A stretch of DNA of 64,000 bases from NCBI GenBank assembly GCA_020633195.1, contig JACKEC010000020.1, forward strand, positions 62,001-126,000, in the 5' to 3' direction. Source of the DNA: Sandaracinaceae bacterium. Lineage in GTDB: Bacteria; Myxococcota_A; Polyangia; Polyangiales; Sandaracinaceae. The translations under genes and the position numbers were made by a program. The notes under the pieces were generated by a model. The model did not search any database, was not told where the DNA came from, and saw only the letters and a program-made list of their open reading frames with translations. Of the stretch, positions 20,445-29,789 are shown piece after piece (the stretch's first letter is position 1; every line of letters starts with the position of its first letter).

Positions 20445-22421
20445 GTGAAGGCCCGCGCAACGATTCTTGCCCTCTTCATCGCCTCGTGCGGCGGGGCGTC
20501 GACGCACCCCGAGGAGCCTCCCGGCGATCGCGTCGACACCCACACCGACACCGACGCGCCGCCCGAGGCCGGCGGCACCGCGCACTCGGTGCCGCGGATC
20601 GACGACGCGGCGACCTGGGCGCGCCTCGCCTCGCGGCCCCGCAACCACCACATCGCGCGCACCGAGGTGGTGAAGTTCGTGATCGACGTCCGCGGGCCCA
20701 CGCCGGCGTACCACTTCCTCGAGAGCAACCTCTTCGAGAGCCACTACGACTTCGTGCACCAGCTCCTCGAGCCGCGCGCCTACCGCGACGGGATGGACTT
20801 CTACCGGCGCGTGTACCGCGTCGAGGACCGCCCGTACGTGGTGGGCTCGATCGTCCGCTACGAGGACGCCGACGCGTGGACGTTCGAGCTCATCAGCGGC
20901 GACAACCTCTCCGGCGAGCGGATCCTCTGGCTCTTCGAGGCGCTGCGCGATCACACCTTCTTCGGCGAGGCGCTGCGCTTCCGGCCGACCTCCGACGTCC
21001 ACGTCGAGCACATCGCGTCCGTCGCCGATCGGCTCCCCATCACGAACGACGACGCCCTGTACGGCGCGATGCGCTACCAGCCGGTGCAGCTCGGGGTGGC
21101 GTTCGGGACGCTGCGCGTCGTGCGCGGCGCGGTGCAGCGCGGGACGCTCTCCCCGCACGACGTCCTCGTGACCGACGAGGTCCCCGACGATCTGCCGCTC
21201 GTCGCCGCGCTGATCACGAGCCGCTTCCAGGCGCCGCTCGCGCACGTCGCGGTGCTCAGCGGCAACCGCGGCACGCCCGACATGGCGCTCCGGGGCGCGG
21301 TCGACGCCGCCGAGCTCACCGCGCTCGAGGGTCAGCTCGTCCGCCTCGACGTGGGCGCGCAGGAGTGGACGATCCGCGCCGCCACGCGCGAGGAGGCCGA
21401 GGCCTCGTGGGCCGGCGTCGAGCGCCCGACCTTCACGCCGCCGCGGAACCTGCGCGCGCGGGCGCTCGTCGACCAGTGCTCGCTCGGCTTCGACGACGTG
21501 CCGTCGGCGGGCGCGAAGGCCTCCAACATGGGCGTCCTGTGCCGGCTCGCGGAGCAAGGCGTCTCCGTCCCGCCGGGGTTCGTGATCCCGTTCGCGCACT
21601 ACGTGGAGCACCTGACGAGGCACGGCCTCGACCCGCGCATCCGCGCGTTCCTCGAGGGCAGCGATCGCCGCGGCGATCCCACCGCCGCGCTCGAGGCCCT
21701 CCGCGCCGCGATCATCGCGGCCCCCGTCGCGCCGGCGCTGCTCGGCCAGGTCCGCGATCGGATCCGCGCCCTGTCGCCGGGCGGTCGCGTGATCTTGCGC
21801 TCGAGCACCAACGCCGAGGACCTCCCCGGCTTCAACGGGGCGGGCCTGTACTCCTCCGAGATGATCGACGCCGACGCGTCGGACGAGGAGATCGCGGGCG
21901 TCCTGCGTCGGATCTGGGCGAGCGTCTGGAACCTCGGCGCGTTCCAGGAGCGCGAGCACTACCGCATCGATCACGCGCGCGTCGCGATGGCGGTCCTCGT
22001 GCAGCGCGCGATCGTGAACGCGGTGGGCAACGGCGTCGCGATCACCCGCAACCCGTACGACCCGATCCGGCCCGGCGTGCTCATCAACATCCAGGCGCAC
22101 GGCGCGAGCGTCACCGGCGCGGTGGGCGATCAGATCCCCGAGCAGTGGCTCGTGATGACGTACCTGCCGGCCCGCGAGCCCGAGCTCATCGCGCGCAGCA
22201 GCCTGAGCCCCGACACCCCGATCCTCCGCCGCGAGGAGGTGCTCGAGCTGACGCGGCAGCTCGAGGTGATCCACGGCGTCTTCGAGCCGCGCCTCGACCC
22301 CGAGTGGGCGAACGCGGTGGACGTGGAGATGCTCCTCACGGGCGGCGACCGGCGCTTCATGCTCGTGCAGGCGCGGCCGTACCGGGTGGCCTACCAGGGG
22401 CGCGAAGCGGTGAGGCCATGA
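20445..22421 (+). CDS. Lipoprotein with glucan-water-dikinase-like architecture (PEP/pyruvate-binding fold)
   Basis: A 658-residue protein with a lipoprotein signal (KARATILALFIASC, lipobox IASC), an N-terminal region of about 220 residues of unknown fold, a phosphohistidine-like swivel segment APLAHVAVLSGNRGTPDMAL (His267) and a C-terminal ATP-grasp domain of the PPDK/PEP-synthase type: GAKASNMGVL, VPPGFVIPF, ILRSSTNAEDLPGFNGAGLY, ITRNPYDP and FMLVQARPY. The order, His domain before nucleotide domain, is that of alpha-glucan water dikinase rather than PEP synthase. Starch dikinases transfer the beta-phosphate of ATP to glucan. An exported form is odd because ATP is scarce outside the cytoplasm. 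GTG 20445 is the only start that gives a signal peptide. Confidence 0.75.
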   Translation: MKARATILALFIASCGGASTHPEEPPGDRVDTHTDTDAPPEAGGTAHSVPRIDDAATWARLASRPRNHHIARTEVVKFVIDVRGPTPAYHFLESNLFESHYDFVHQLLEPRAYRDGMDFYRRVYRVEDRPYVVGSIVRYEDADAWTFELISGDNLSGERILWLFEALRDHTFFGEALRFRPTSDVHVEHIASVADRLPITNDDALYGAMRYQPVQLGVAFGTLRVVRGAVQRGTLSPHDVLVTDEVPDDLPLVAALITSRFQAPLAHVAVLSGNRGTPDMALRGAVDAAELTALEGQLVRLDVGAQEWTIRAATREEAEASWAGVERPTFTPPRNLRARALVDQCSLGFDDVPSAGAKASNMGVLCRLAEQGVSVPPGFVIPFAHYVEHLTRHGLDPRIRAFLEGSDRRGDPTAALEALRAAIIAAPVAPALLGQVRDRIRALSPGGRVILRSSTNAEDLPGFNGAGLYSSEMIDADASDEEIAGVLRRIWASVWNLGAFQEREHYRIDHARVAMAVLVQRAIVNAVGNGVAITRNPYDPIRPGVLINIQAHGASVTGAVGDQIPEQWLVMTYLPAREPELIARSSLSPDTPILRREEVLELTRQLEVIHGVFEPRLDPEWANAVDVEMLLTGGDRRFMLVQARPYRVAYQGREAVRP

Positions 22422-22475
22422 TCGCCGCTCGGCGGAGCGCAGCGGTCGCCGGCGAGCCAGGTCCCGTACGAGTCG

Positions 22476-23528
22476 TCATCCTCCGGCAGGGGACGGCGAG
22501 CCGAGCCCACGCGAGGCGTCTGGCGGCAACCGGACGGACTGGGGCGTGAGGTCTCGATCCGCGTCGCGCCCGTAGGGCCGCGCGTTGCCCCAGCACTGGA
22601 TCGCCTCGCCGGTTCGCACGCAGCCCCCGCCATGGCCGACCTCGAGCTCGTCGGGGCGGTGATCGAGAAGCCCACGCAGCGGCGGGTCGACCTGATGGAC
22701 GCCGTCCCGAGTGACCGCGGCGCAGGGTCCGAAGGCGGAGCACCGTAGTCGCTCGACCGCGCCGAGCGCGATCCCCTCGCCTTCGACCTCGTGGATCTCG
22801 CCGTCGCGACCCACCGCCAAGACCGAGTCGTGTCGCGCCGCCAAATCCACGAGCCGGCCCAGCTCTGGTCGCGGGCGGGCTACCGGAGGTTGTCCCGTGG
22901 GATCCCAGAGGAACAGGAGTCCCTTGCCGTCGAGCGCGGCCCCGACCTCCAGCCGCGCCGCCCCGCCGAACGCGCTCCCACCCGGCATGCTCACCACCTG
23001 GGGATCACAGGGAAGGGAGAGGGTGCGAACGTTGTCGACCCGACCCCAGCAGACCACGCGACCGTCTCGCAGGCGGGCACAAGCAGCCCCGCCGGACACC
23101 GCGATGCGATCGGCGGGCGCCGGCAGCTCGACCCGCACGAGCTCCTGCGACGGATCCGGCCAGCAGCGATCGCGCCCGTGAAGGTTGATCCCGGCGCAGC
23201 GAACCTCACCGTCGTCGAGCAGGACGCAGCTCAGCCCGAAGTCGATCGCGATCGCGATCGGTGGTCGCGGGAGCGTCACCGCGTACGGGGGAAACGGCGG
23301 CGTCTCCGACGTGACCCGCCCCGAGCGCCACGGCGGTTCACCCGGCCCCGGGGCCTGATCGGGCGAGCCCCAGCACCACAGCCGCTCGGCTTCGATGGCG
23401 CAAGAAGCGTTGATGCTCGCGGCGATGGTACGCGGTCGCGTCGCGAGGGTCGGCGGCTTGGCCTTCTTGCCGTGGAGAGCTGTCGCGCACGCCGTCGTGA
23501 GCAGGACGATGACGAGGCCGATCCTCAG
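22476..23528 (-). CDS. RCC1-like repeat lipoprotein at the end of the VgrG/Rhs operon; CTG start
   Basis: A predicted 350-residue lipoprotein. Its signal RIGLVIVLLTTAC (lipobox TTAC) begins right after CTG 23528, which is 8 nt downstream of a GGGGAGG site; no ATG, GTG or TTG precedes the signal peptide in the frame after the upstream TGA. The first conventional start, GTG 23279, would remove the signal and the first repeat. The mature part holds spaced Cys-Trp-Gly motifs (LWCWGSPDQ, VVCWGRVDN, IQCWGNARP) and short Cys blocks of the RCC1 seven-bladed propeller type. It follows the DUF6484 gene by 15 nt, so it belongs to the T6SS effector operon; an immunity or accessory role is possible but not shown. 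Confidence 0.65.
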   Translation of the reverse strand: MRIGLVIVLLTTACATALHGKKAKPPTLATRPRTIAASINASCAIEAERLWCWGSPDQAPGPGEPPWRSGRVTSETPPFPPYAVTLPRPPIAIAIDFGLSCVLLDDGEVRCAGINLHGRDRCWPDPSQELVRVELPAPADRIAVSGGAACARLRDGRVVCWGRVDNVRTLSLPCDPQVVSMPGGSAFGGAARLEVGAALDGKGLLFLWDPTGQPPVARPRPELGRLVDLAARHDSVLAVGRDGEIHEVEGEGIALGAVERLRCSAFGPCAAVTRDGVHQVDPPLRGLLDHRPDELEVGHGGGCVRTGEAIQCWGNARPYGRDADRDLTPQSVRLPPDASRGLGSPSPAGG

Positions 23529-23543
23529 GGCGCGATCCTCCCC

Positions 23544-24170
23544 TCAGTTCAGATGAACCGTCTCGCCTCGGACGACGACGTCGTCGGAGGCTTCGATGCG
23601 AGCCTGGCCTTTGCGCGCCTCGAGGGTGATCGCGTCGGCGCGGATGCGCATCTTGCCCTGGACGTCGAGGTCGACGTCGCCGCTCAGCAGGCGGACGACG
23701 GGGCCCGTGGGCTCCTCGAAGACCTCGAGGAGATCGTCGCCGCTCTGGCTGCGGACGCGGATCGCCTCGTCGCGCTTGAGCTCGAGGCTCGCCTTCGTGT
23801 CTCGCTCGACCTCGGGCCGACGCGCGAAGCCGTCCAGGACGCCCATCACGACGGGCTCGGGCCAGTTGCTCGGCTGCATCAGGAGCACGCGATCCGAGAC
23901 GCGCACGGGCAGGCCCTGCAGGGTCGGGAGCCACTTCTCGAAGAGCTGGCCCTCGAGGTCGGTCCAGCGCACGCGCACGCGGCCGCGCAGCGCGGGGTGC
24001 TTGTCGTCGACGATCTCGCCGACGAGGCTAGTGGTGACGCCCGGGATCGGTAGCAGCCGCGCGGGCACCTCGGGGGCGGCGTCCTCGAGCATCTCCTCGA
24101 GCGCGTTGGGCGCGGGGGCTTCTTCGACGGCCTCTCCCTCGAGGGCGTCGTCTCGCTCTTCGGGCTTCAT
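23544..24170 (-). CDS. DUF6484-like OB-fold protein (phage baseplate V/VgrG gp5-like)
   Basis: A 208-residue protein. An acidic N-terminus leads to an OB-fold region with SLVGEIVDD, LRGRVRVRWTD, LPVRVSDRVLLMQ and PVVMGVLDGF, the pattern of DUF6484 and gp5/VgrG OB domains. The C-terminal 70 residues have regular beta repeats (LLSGDVDLDVQGKMRIRAD, ITLEARKGQARIEASDD) like the VgrG needle. It lacks the rest of VgrG. The start overlaps the stop of the Rhs gene by 4 nt (ATGA), so translation is coupled. Likely a helper for loading or assembling the Rhs effector. Confidence 0.7.
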   Translation of the reverse strand: MKPEERDDALEGEAVEEAPAPNALEEMLEDAAPEVPARLLPIPGVTTSLVGEIVDDKHPALRGRVRVRWTDLEGQLFEKWLPTLQGLPVRVSDRVLLMQPSNWPEPVVMGVLDGFARRPEVERDTKASLELKRDEAIRVRSQSGDDLLEVFEEPTGPVVRLLSGDVDLDVQGKMRIRADAITLEARKGQARIEASDDVVVRGETVHLN

Positions 24171-27100
24171 GTGTCGTCTCCCATGCCGCCGTCATCGGGC
24201 GACAGGCCGAGGTGTTTCGGCAGGCGCGTGTAGATCGAGCTCGGCGGCGGCATCCGGCGGCTCGGCCGGAGCGACTCCCACGGGCCGAACAGGGCGGCCT
24301 CCGGGTCTGGCGCGCGCCACCGCGCGGCGCTCGGGTCGAAGCGGCCGCGCGGGCCGGCGCAGCCGTCGCCGCGATCGAGCGCGGCGACGAACCGCTCGAC
24401 GAGCTCCGCCTCGAGGCGCTCGGAGCGCACCTCGCCGCCGAGCGTCGCGTAGCCGCGCCCGAGCCCGAGCGGGCTGGTCTCGGAGAGCGGGTCGGGGAGG
24501 TACTCGTAGAGGTTGCTGCCCCCGACGATCCCGAGCGGGCTCGGCGAGAGGTACGCGCCCGTGTCCGGGTCGTAGACGCGCAGCCACGCGTGCGCGAGGC
24601 CCGTGTCGGGGTCCTCCCAGTGGCCGGGCAGGCGCCACGGGTTGCTCGTGTGCGCGGCGTCGAGCGTCGCCGTCCCGAACAGATCCACCGAGCCGCGCCA
24701 CGCGAGGTTGCCCTTCGCGTCGGTCAGCTCGGTGACGATCCCGAGCGGATCGGTGAGCGCCGCCCACGCGCCGTCGGTCGAGAGCTTGCCCACGAGCTGG
24801 CCCGCCTCCCGGATCCACGTCGTCACGCGGGAGCCCTCGATCTCGTGGAGCAGCGCGAGGCCGTCCCACACGAGCTCCGTCTCGCTCGTCGCCTCCCACA
24901 CCGGCTCGTCCACGCCCGGGATCTCCACGCGCGACTCCCGCCGCCGGCTCACCAGCCGACCGAGGCCGTCGTAGTCGTAGGAGACGCGGTCTCCGTCCGC
25001 GAGCTCGACGCGGACGAGGCGCCCGCCGCCGTCCCACACGTAGCGCGTGGTCTCGTCCATCACGTTCGTGCGCGCGGCGCGGCGGCCCGCGTCGTCGTGC
25101 GCGTAGCGGGTTCCGTAGCTCTCGACGAGGCGGACGCCCTCGTAGGTGTGGTCGTCGCGCTCGGCGTTGCGGAACACGCGCCCGACCGCGTCGAGCGCGC
25201 GGACGAGCTCGCCGACCTGCACGAGCCGACCGCGCGCGTCGTGGGTGAGCGCGCGGACGCCCCGCTGCGAGTCGTTCACGCGCAGGAGGCGGTCGAGCCC
25301 CGCGTAGCTCATCTCGAGCGCGGAGAGCTCCTTGTCGCCGAAGCACACCGCGCGGCGGGTCGCGCGGCCGAGTCCGTCGCGCACCCAGCGCAGCTCGAGC
25401 CCGCCCGGCAGCCGTCGCCGCGTCTCGCGCCCGGCGGCGTCGCGCACGAACGTCAGCTCGAGCCGCTGCGCGCCCTGCGTCGCCGTCAGCTTCATCGCGT
25501 TCCCGAGCGCGTCCCGCTCGACGCGGAGCGCGAGCCCGCGCGAGGAGTCGAGCGCCACGCGCCCCCCGTTCGCGTCGTAGCGGCTCGTCAGCTCGGCGCC
25601 GTCGCTCTTCTCGGACACGAGGCGACCCGCGCCGTCGTGAGCGAACGTCACCACGCGGTCCGCGTCCTGCGCCCGCGCGAGGCGCCCCCCCGGCGTCCAC
25701 GCGTAGCGCTGGAACGTCTCGTCGCCGTGCTCGAGCGCGGTCGGTCGGCCCGCGCGATCCCGCGTCACGGTCGTGCGGGAGCGCCCGCGCGACGCGCGCT
25801 TCACGAGCCCTCGGTGATCCCGCAGGGCTCGCTGCCCTTCGCCCGCGAAGCCGCTCTCCTCGATCACCCGCCCCGCCGCGTCGCGGTGCAGCTCCCAGTA
25901 GTCGAAGTCCTCCGACTCCACCATCGACACGCGACCCTCGGCGTCGCGGTGCAGGCGCGGCCCCTCGCCGCCGCCCTCGTCGACGTGCGTGAGGTCCCCG
26001 CGCGGGTCGCGATCGAGCTCGAGCGCGCGCGCCCCGTCGCTCCACCCCGTGAGCCGTCCGTCCGCGCCGCTCGGGCACGTCACCCGCACGTCCGCGGGGA
26101 GCCGGTGCTCCTTCACGCGCCCGGTCGGGTCGTAGGCGAACCGGTGCGCCGCTCCGAGCTCGTCGGTCATCCCGACCACGCGGCCGAGCGCGTCGCGCTC
26201 CGCGCGCCGGTCGCCGAGGGGGCTGCGCACCGCCACGATCGCCTTGCCCGTCGCGTCGCGCTCGAGAGAGAGCTCGAGCTCCGCCGGCGTCAGGATCGAC
26301 GTGAGCGCGCCCTCGCCGTCGTAGCCGTACACCACGCCGGCCCCGCAACGATCCGTGCGCGCCGACAGCCGCCCGATCGAGTCCCAGTGAGCGGTCTCGG
26401 TGTGCCCGTCCGCATCCCGCAGCGACGTGAGCCGGCCCTCCGCGTCGTGCTCGAGCGCCACGCTCCCCGCGTCGGGCGCGCTGACGTCGGCGAGGTGGTA
26501 GCTCGCGTCGTAGAGGTAGCTGGTCTCGCCATCGAGCGTGGTCATCGAGCTGACGAGGCCGGACGCCTCGTCGAGCTCGCGGGTGGTCTCGTTGGCGAAG
26601 GGATCGAGCACACGCACGACGCCTCCATTGCGTGCCTCGATCACGAAGGAATGTCCAAGGGAGTCGGCGACGCTCACGGCCGCGCCTGCGGTCTCGACGC
26701 GCCGACCCTCTGTACCTCGAGTGGTCGCCACGCACCGAGCCGACCCATCCGCTCCGCCATGCCGGTACGCGATCGCATCCCCAGTTCGACTTATGGAGCG
26801 GGCGAGGCGACGGTTCTCGTATTGGTATGTCGAAGTCTGCCCCAGGCCGTCCGTGGCCCGACGGAGTTGGCCCTCCGCGTCGTACTCGTAGTGAGCGAGG
26901 AGGACCCAATCAGTCTGTGTGCGAGTCACGCCGAAGATGCGGTGAAGCCGTTCGTCTTCACCGACCTCGAACCGCAGGATGGGTTGTCCACGCAGAGCCA
27001 TGCGATCCATGCGGCCGAAAGCGTCGTAGCCGACCCTCAGGAGACTTCCGTCGGGTGTGTGGACCGCACTGAGCCGGGCGACGTCCTCCGAGGATTCCCG

Positions 27101-28756
27101 ACGGAACGCGCGGCGCCATCCGTTGGGGGAGAGCAGCAGATACTCGTCCGGAGACGTTCTGCGGATCGTGAGTCCCGTGGCCGGGTGGTGATACCAGTCG
27201 GTCGTCGCCAGCGGATCGCGTGACAGGGCCACCGACCGACCACTCGACATTCGTAGAACGATCTCCGAGCCCAACTCGCGAACCGACGTATCGAGTAATG
27301 AGCTCCAGCCCCGGCCGAACAGCCCCATGTGGTCGACCGAGCTGTCGTAGTGACGCGCCAACACCAAGGGCGCAGGCCCGGAGAGAGTGAAATCCACCTC
27401 GTCGAAACGAGCCGCGCCGACGATGGCCTCGATCTCTCCAAAGCGATGACGCTCACCTGCCGACGATGTGTAGGATTCGAGTTTCGGCTGTCCCACGCCC
27501 GCCACCCGGAGCGCCGAGATCAACGATTCGCCTGGGCGCCGTGATCCCCCGGCGGCAGCAAGCGCTCGTTCGAGCGACGCCCGGACAGGTTCGGGTGTGT
27601 CGTAGGGCACTGGGGCGTCGCCATTGACACGAACCGCCAACGGAATGTGTGCGTGCACACCAGGGAGGAAGGCCCGGGGCAGCGCGTGCTTCGATGCCAC
27701 CCAAGTGACGTCGAACTGAAGGTCGTGGGGCCGAATCACCACGTGCAGCGTCCGAACCGCACAGCGCTCGAATTCACCGTCGTACGCGATCTCGAGGTCC
27801 GGCGGGCTGGGCACCACGACCTCGACGCGATCTCGCTCGGGGTGCATCCCCCCCAATCGGATCGGTGTGCCAGGCGGCAGCGCCGAGAAGCGCATCTGAG
27901 GTGAAGCCTCTTGGTAGTAAGCGTGGGGCAGCGGAGGCTCCGCTGGTCTCCGAGGGCGGATCGAGCGCCATTCGGGGATGAGCCAGCCCCGCCGAACCTC
28001 CTCGATGACCTCACCCTCCGGAATGCGGTGACGCGGGTCTGCACCGACGAACCAAGACCGGGGAAAATCGTACGGCATCAACCAATGCAGGAACCAGGGA
28101 AGCGGTTGACGGTGCCACGTCTCCAGCGTGTTGGTCCCGAAGGACTCCGCTTGGAGACGCTGAGCGGGATCTTCGAGCGATGGAAGCTCCACGACGGCGC
28201 CTGGGCTCCGCGGGGTGGCGACGTATCCCCGCCCGAATCGGTTCCGAGGATACGCCCCCGGATGGTCGGCCATCGCGTCGAGGAGTTCGCGCAGGTCTGA
28301 GGGAGGTGGTGATGGGACCATCAGGTCAGTGCCGCCGTATGCGCTCTCAGGCACGAGGGGCACACGGTCGACGGACTCGACCTTCTCGAACCGCCAGGCG
28401 CCGCGCTGGTCGAGCTCGGCGACACGCCGCCCGAAAACCAGGCCCTCCTTTCGGCGATCTCCGACCTCGATCGCCACCCTGCGTTCGGAGAATGGCTGTC
28501 CGTTGGCGCCAAACGCAAACCCATCGACGACGACGTCGACGAGGTTCTTGAGCGGCCAAAAGTCACTGCCGGGTGGCCACGTGTCTCCCTCGCGAATGTC
28601 GTGCACGAGCGGTTGCGGGGCAGCGCGGCGGGGTCCCGCTTCCGTGATGTCGAAGGTCTCTTTGACGATCGCGTACACGTCGCGAGCAGGCTCACCGAAC
28701 GGCATCAAGACGAGCTCTGCGTCGTAGTCATCTCGAACCGGCTTGCGGTCACCCAT
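24167..28756 (-). CDS. DUF2169-Rhs fusion: type VI secretion effector with degenerate autoprotease site
   Basis: A 1529-residue protein. Residues 1 to about 330 form a DUF2169 adaptor domain (VYAIVKETFDI, GGTDLMVPSPPPSDL). After a linker, from about 430, comes an Rhs shell with many YD repeats (YDAFGRMDRM, YEYDAEGQLRRATDGLGQT, YDGLGRLVSR). The shell normally ends with DPxG about 18 residues before a second DPxGL that drives self-cleavage; here the sites read LSPSPLGIVGG and TSPLGLG, so both catalytic Asp are Ser. The last ~95 residues (from GRGYATLGGEV) are the variable putative toxin, not recognised. The gene starts 3 nt after the DUF2169 gene. The 5' half is less GC-rich than the surroundings, consistent with transfer. 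Confidence 0.88.
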   Translation of the reverse strand: MGDRKPVRDDYDAELVLMPFGEPARDVYAIVKETFDITEAGPRRAAPQPLVHDIREGDTWPPGSDFWPLKNLVDVVVDGFAFGANGQPFSERRVAIEVGDRRKEGLVFGRRVAELDQRGAWRFEKVESVDRVPLVPESAYGGTDLMVPSPPPSDLRELLDAMADHPGAYPRNRFGRGYVATPRSPGAVVELPSLEDPAQRLQAESFGTNTLETWHRQPLPWFLHWLMPYDFPRSWFVGADPRHRIPEGEVIEEVRRGWLIPEWRSIRPRRPAEPPLPHAYYQEASPQMRFSALPPGTPIRLGGMHPERDRVEVVVPSPPDLEIAYDGEFERCAVRTLHVVIRPHDLQFDVTWVASKHALPRAFLPGVHAHIPLAVRVNGDAPVPYDTPEPVRASLERALAAAGGSRRPGESLISALRVAGVGQPKLESYTSSAGERHRFGEIEAIVGAARFDEVDFTLSGPAPLVLARHYDSSVDHMGLFGRGWSSLLDTSVRELGSEIVLRMSSGRSVALSRDPLATTDWYHHPATGLTIRRTSPDEYLLLSPNGWRRAFRRESSEDVARLSAVHTPDGSLLRVGYDAFGRMDRMALRGQPILRFEVGEDERLHRIFGVTRTQTDWVLLAHYEYDAEGQLRRATDGLGQTSTYQYENRRLARSISRTGDAIAYRHGGADGSARCVATTRGTEGRRVETAGAAVSVADSLGHSFVIEARNGGVVRVLDPFANETTRELDEASGLVSSMTTLDGETSYLYDASYHLADVSAPDAGSVALEHDAEGRLTSLRDADGHTETAHWDSIGRLSARTDRCGAGVVYGYDGEGALTSILTPAELELSLERDATGKAIVAVRSPLGDRRAERDALGRVVGMTDELGAAHRFAYDPTGRVKEHRLPADVRVTCPSGADGRLTGWSDGARALELDRDPRGDLTHVDEGGGEGPRLHRDAEGRVSMVESEDFDYWELHRDAAGRVIEESGFAGEGQRALRDHRGLVKRASRGRSRTTVTRDRAGRPTALEHGDETFQRYAWTPGGRLARAQDADRVVTFAHDGAGRLVSEKSDGAELTSRYDANGGRVALDSSRGLALRVERDALGNAMKLTATQGAQRLELTFVRDAAGRETRRRLPGGLELRWVRDGLGRATRRAVCFGDKELSALEMSYAGLDRLLRVNDSQRGVRALTHDARGRLVQVGELVRALDAVGRVFRNAERDDHTYEGVRLVESYGTRYAHDDAGRRAARTNVMDETTRYVWDGGGRLVRVELADGDRVSYDYDGLGRLVSRRRESRVEIPGVDEPVWEATSETELVWDGLALLHEIEGSRVTTWIREAGQLVGKLSTDGAWAALTDPLGIVTELTDAKGNLAWRGSVDLFGTATLDAAHTSNPWRLPGHWEDPDTGLAHAWLRVYDPDTGAYLSPSPLGIVGGSNLYEYLPDPLSETSPLGLGRGYATLGGEVRSERLEAELVERFVAALDRGDGCAGPRGRFDPSAARWRAPDPEAALFGPWESLRPSRRMPPPSSIYTRLPKHLGLSPDDGGMGDDT

Positions 28757-28759
28757 CAG

Positions 28760-29785
28760 CTACTCCAGACGCAGGCGCAGAGACCGCTCGCCGCCGGCAG
28801 CTCGCGCTCTCAGCCGGGCGAACGTGTGGAAGACAATGTAGAAGCGGCTCTCCTCGGGCATCAGCACGATCCGTCGCGCTTCGAGGTCGAGCGTGCCCGA
28901 GCGCCCATCGACGGCGAAATCTGCGAGGACCCTCACGTTGGGAAGGTGGAAACGGGCGGTACCCGCCGGTGTGCAGCCCTCGAGAACCACGGGGTGCCCG
29001 AGCGGCGCTGCGACGAAGACCATCGACGGGTCTGCGCGAAACGCCGAGGTCCACTCGAGATCCACCTCTTCGTTGGGGCGCGTCGCCCGCCAGCTCTCGA
29101 GGTGGCGGTGGACCGTGGTCGTGACCTCAGGCGGAGGCGGCGCCCAGCAGAAGGGCTCCGGCATGGGGTGAACCGGGTCTCCAGCGCGAACGACCCGCGG
29201 AAGGGCCCTGGGAGAGAGGTCCCATCGCGGAAAACCGTCTGGTGCGCCTAGGGCGGCGACGACTCGATGCGCCGCGTCTGCTGGATCCTGGCCAGCACCC
29301 AGGGGGTTCGTCGGGTGACTGACATCGATAGCGGTCCAGGGGTCGATCCAGACCTCGATCGTACCCCCTGCAGTCTGCTCCCACGTGAGCGGAAGTCGAT
29401 CGAAGGGGGTGGCCGAGCTTACCTGCCCCTCCAGTACCGAGTGCGGTCCCCACGCATCGATGCGACTCGACCAATCTCCGATCTCGATCGACACACTGAC
29501 CCGCTCGGCGCCTCGGCCGTAGGCCGCGCCGATGAGCATCAGCTCGCAGCGGGTGTCGTCGGCGTACGCCAGCAGGGGCAAGTCATTAGGCAAGATCCCC
29601 AGGGGGATGGGGATATCCTTCTCCCAAAGGGGGAGCGTCGTCTCCGTGTCCAGGTCGACGCGGCCGTCGTCGGAGTACTGAAAGGTGGCCTTCGCCGAGA
29701 CGACGAGCAGATGGGCTCCCTCGATCGAGGGATCGGGGCTGAGCGTCGCGACGGCAGCGAGGCCAGTCGAGTTGATGAGCTCCAT
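28760..29785 (-). CDS. DUF2169 type VI secretion adaptor-like protein
   Basis: A 341-residue DUF2169 protein (MELINSTGLAAVATLSPDP, LLVVSAKATFQY, LLAYADDTRCELMLIGAAYG, SIEIGDWSSRIDAWG). DUF2169 proteins are adaptors that help load Rhs or other cargo effectors onto VgrG/PAAR. The C-terminal part contains EEVDLEWTSAFRADPSMVF and FYIVFHTFARLRARA. It lies between the PAAR-like gene (4-nt gap) and the Rhs gene (3-nt gap), the position expected for a chaperone-adaptor. ATG 29785 is chosen because the frame upstream runs into the end of the PAAR-like gene. GC is lower than in the surrounding chromosome. Confidence 0.82.
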   Translation of the reverse strand: MELINSTGLAAVATLSPDPSIEGAHLLVVSAKATFQYSDDGRVDLDTETTLPLWEKDIPIPLGILPNDLPLLAYADDTRCELMLIGAAYGRGAERVSVSIEIGDWSSRIDAWGPHSVLEGQVSSATPFDRLPLTWEQTAGGTIEVWIDPWTAIDVSHPTNPLGAGQDPADAAHRVVAALGAPDGFPRWDLSPRALPRVVRAGDPVHPMPEPFCWAPPPPEVTTTVHRHLESWRATRPNEEVDLEWTSAFRADPSMVFVAAPLGHPVVLEGCTPAGTARFHLPNVRVLADFAVDGRSGTLDLEARRIVLMPEESRFYIVFHTFARLRARAAGGERSLRLRLE

Positions 29786-29789
29786 CGAT

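Noticed and set aside
20445..22421. PEP synthase (ppsA) or pyruvate phosphate dikinase
   Set aside because: The PEP/pyruvate-binding TIM barrel is absent, and the domain order is that of glucan dikinases.
24212..27223. Long plus-strand open frame opposite the Rhs gene
   Set aside because: It has no domain pattern and mirrors the YD-repeat region of the Rhs protein, which has clear motifs.
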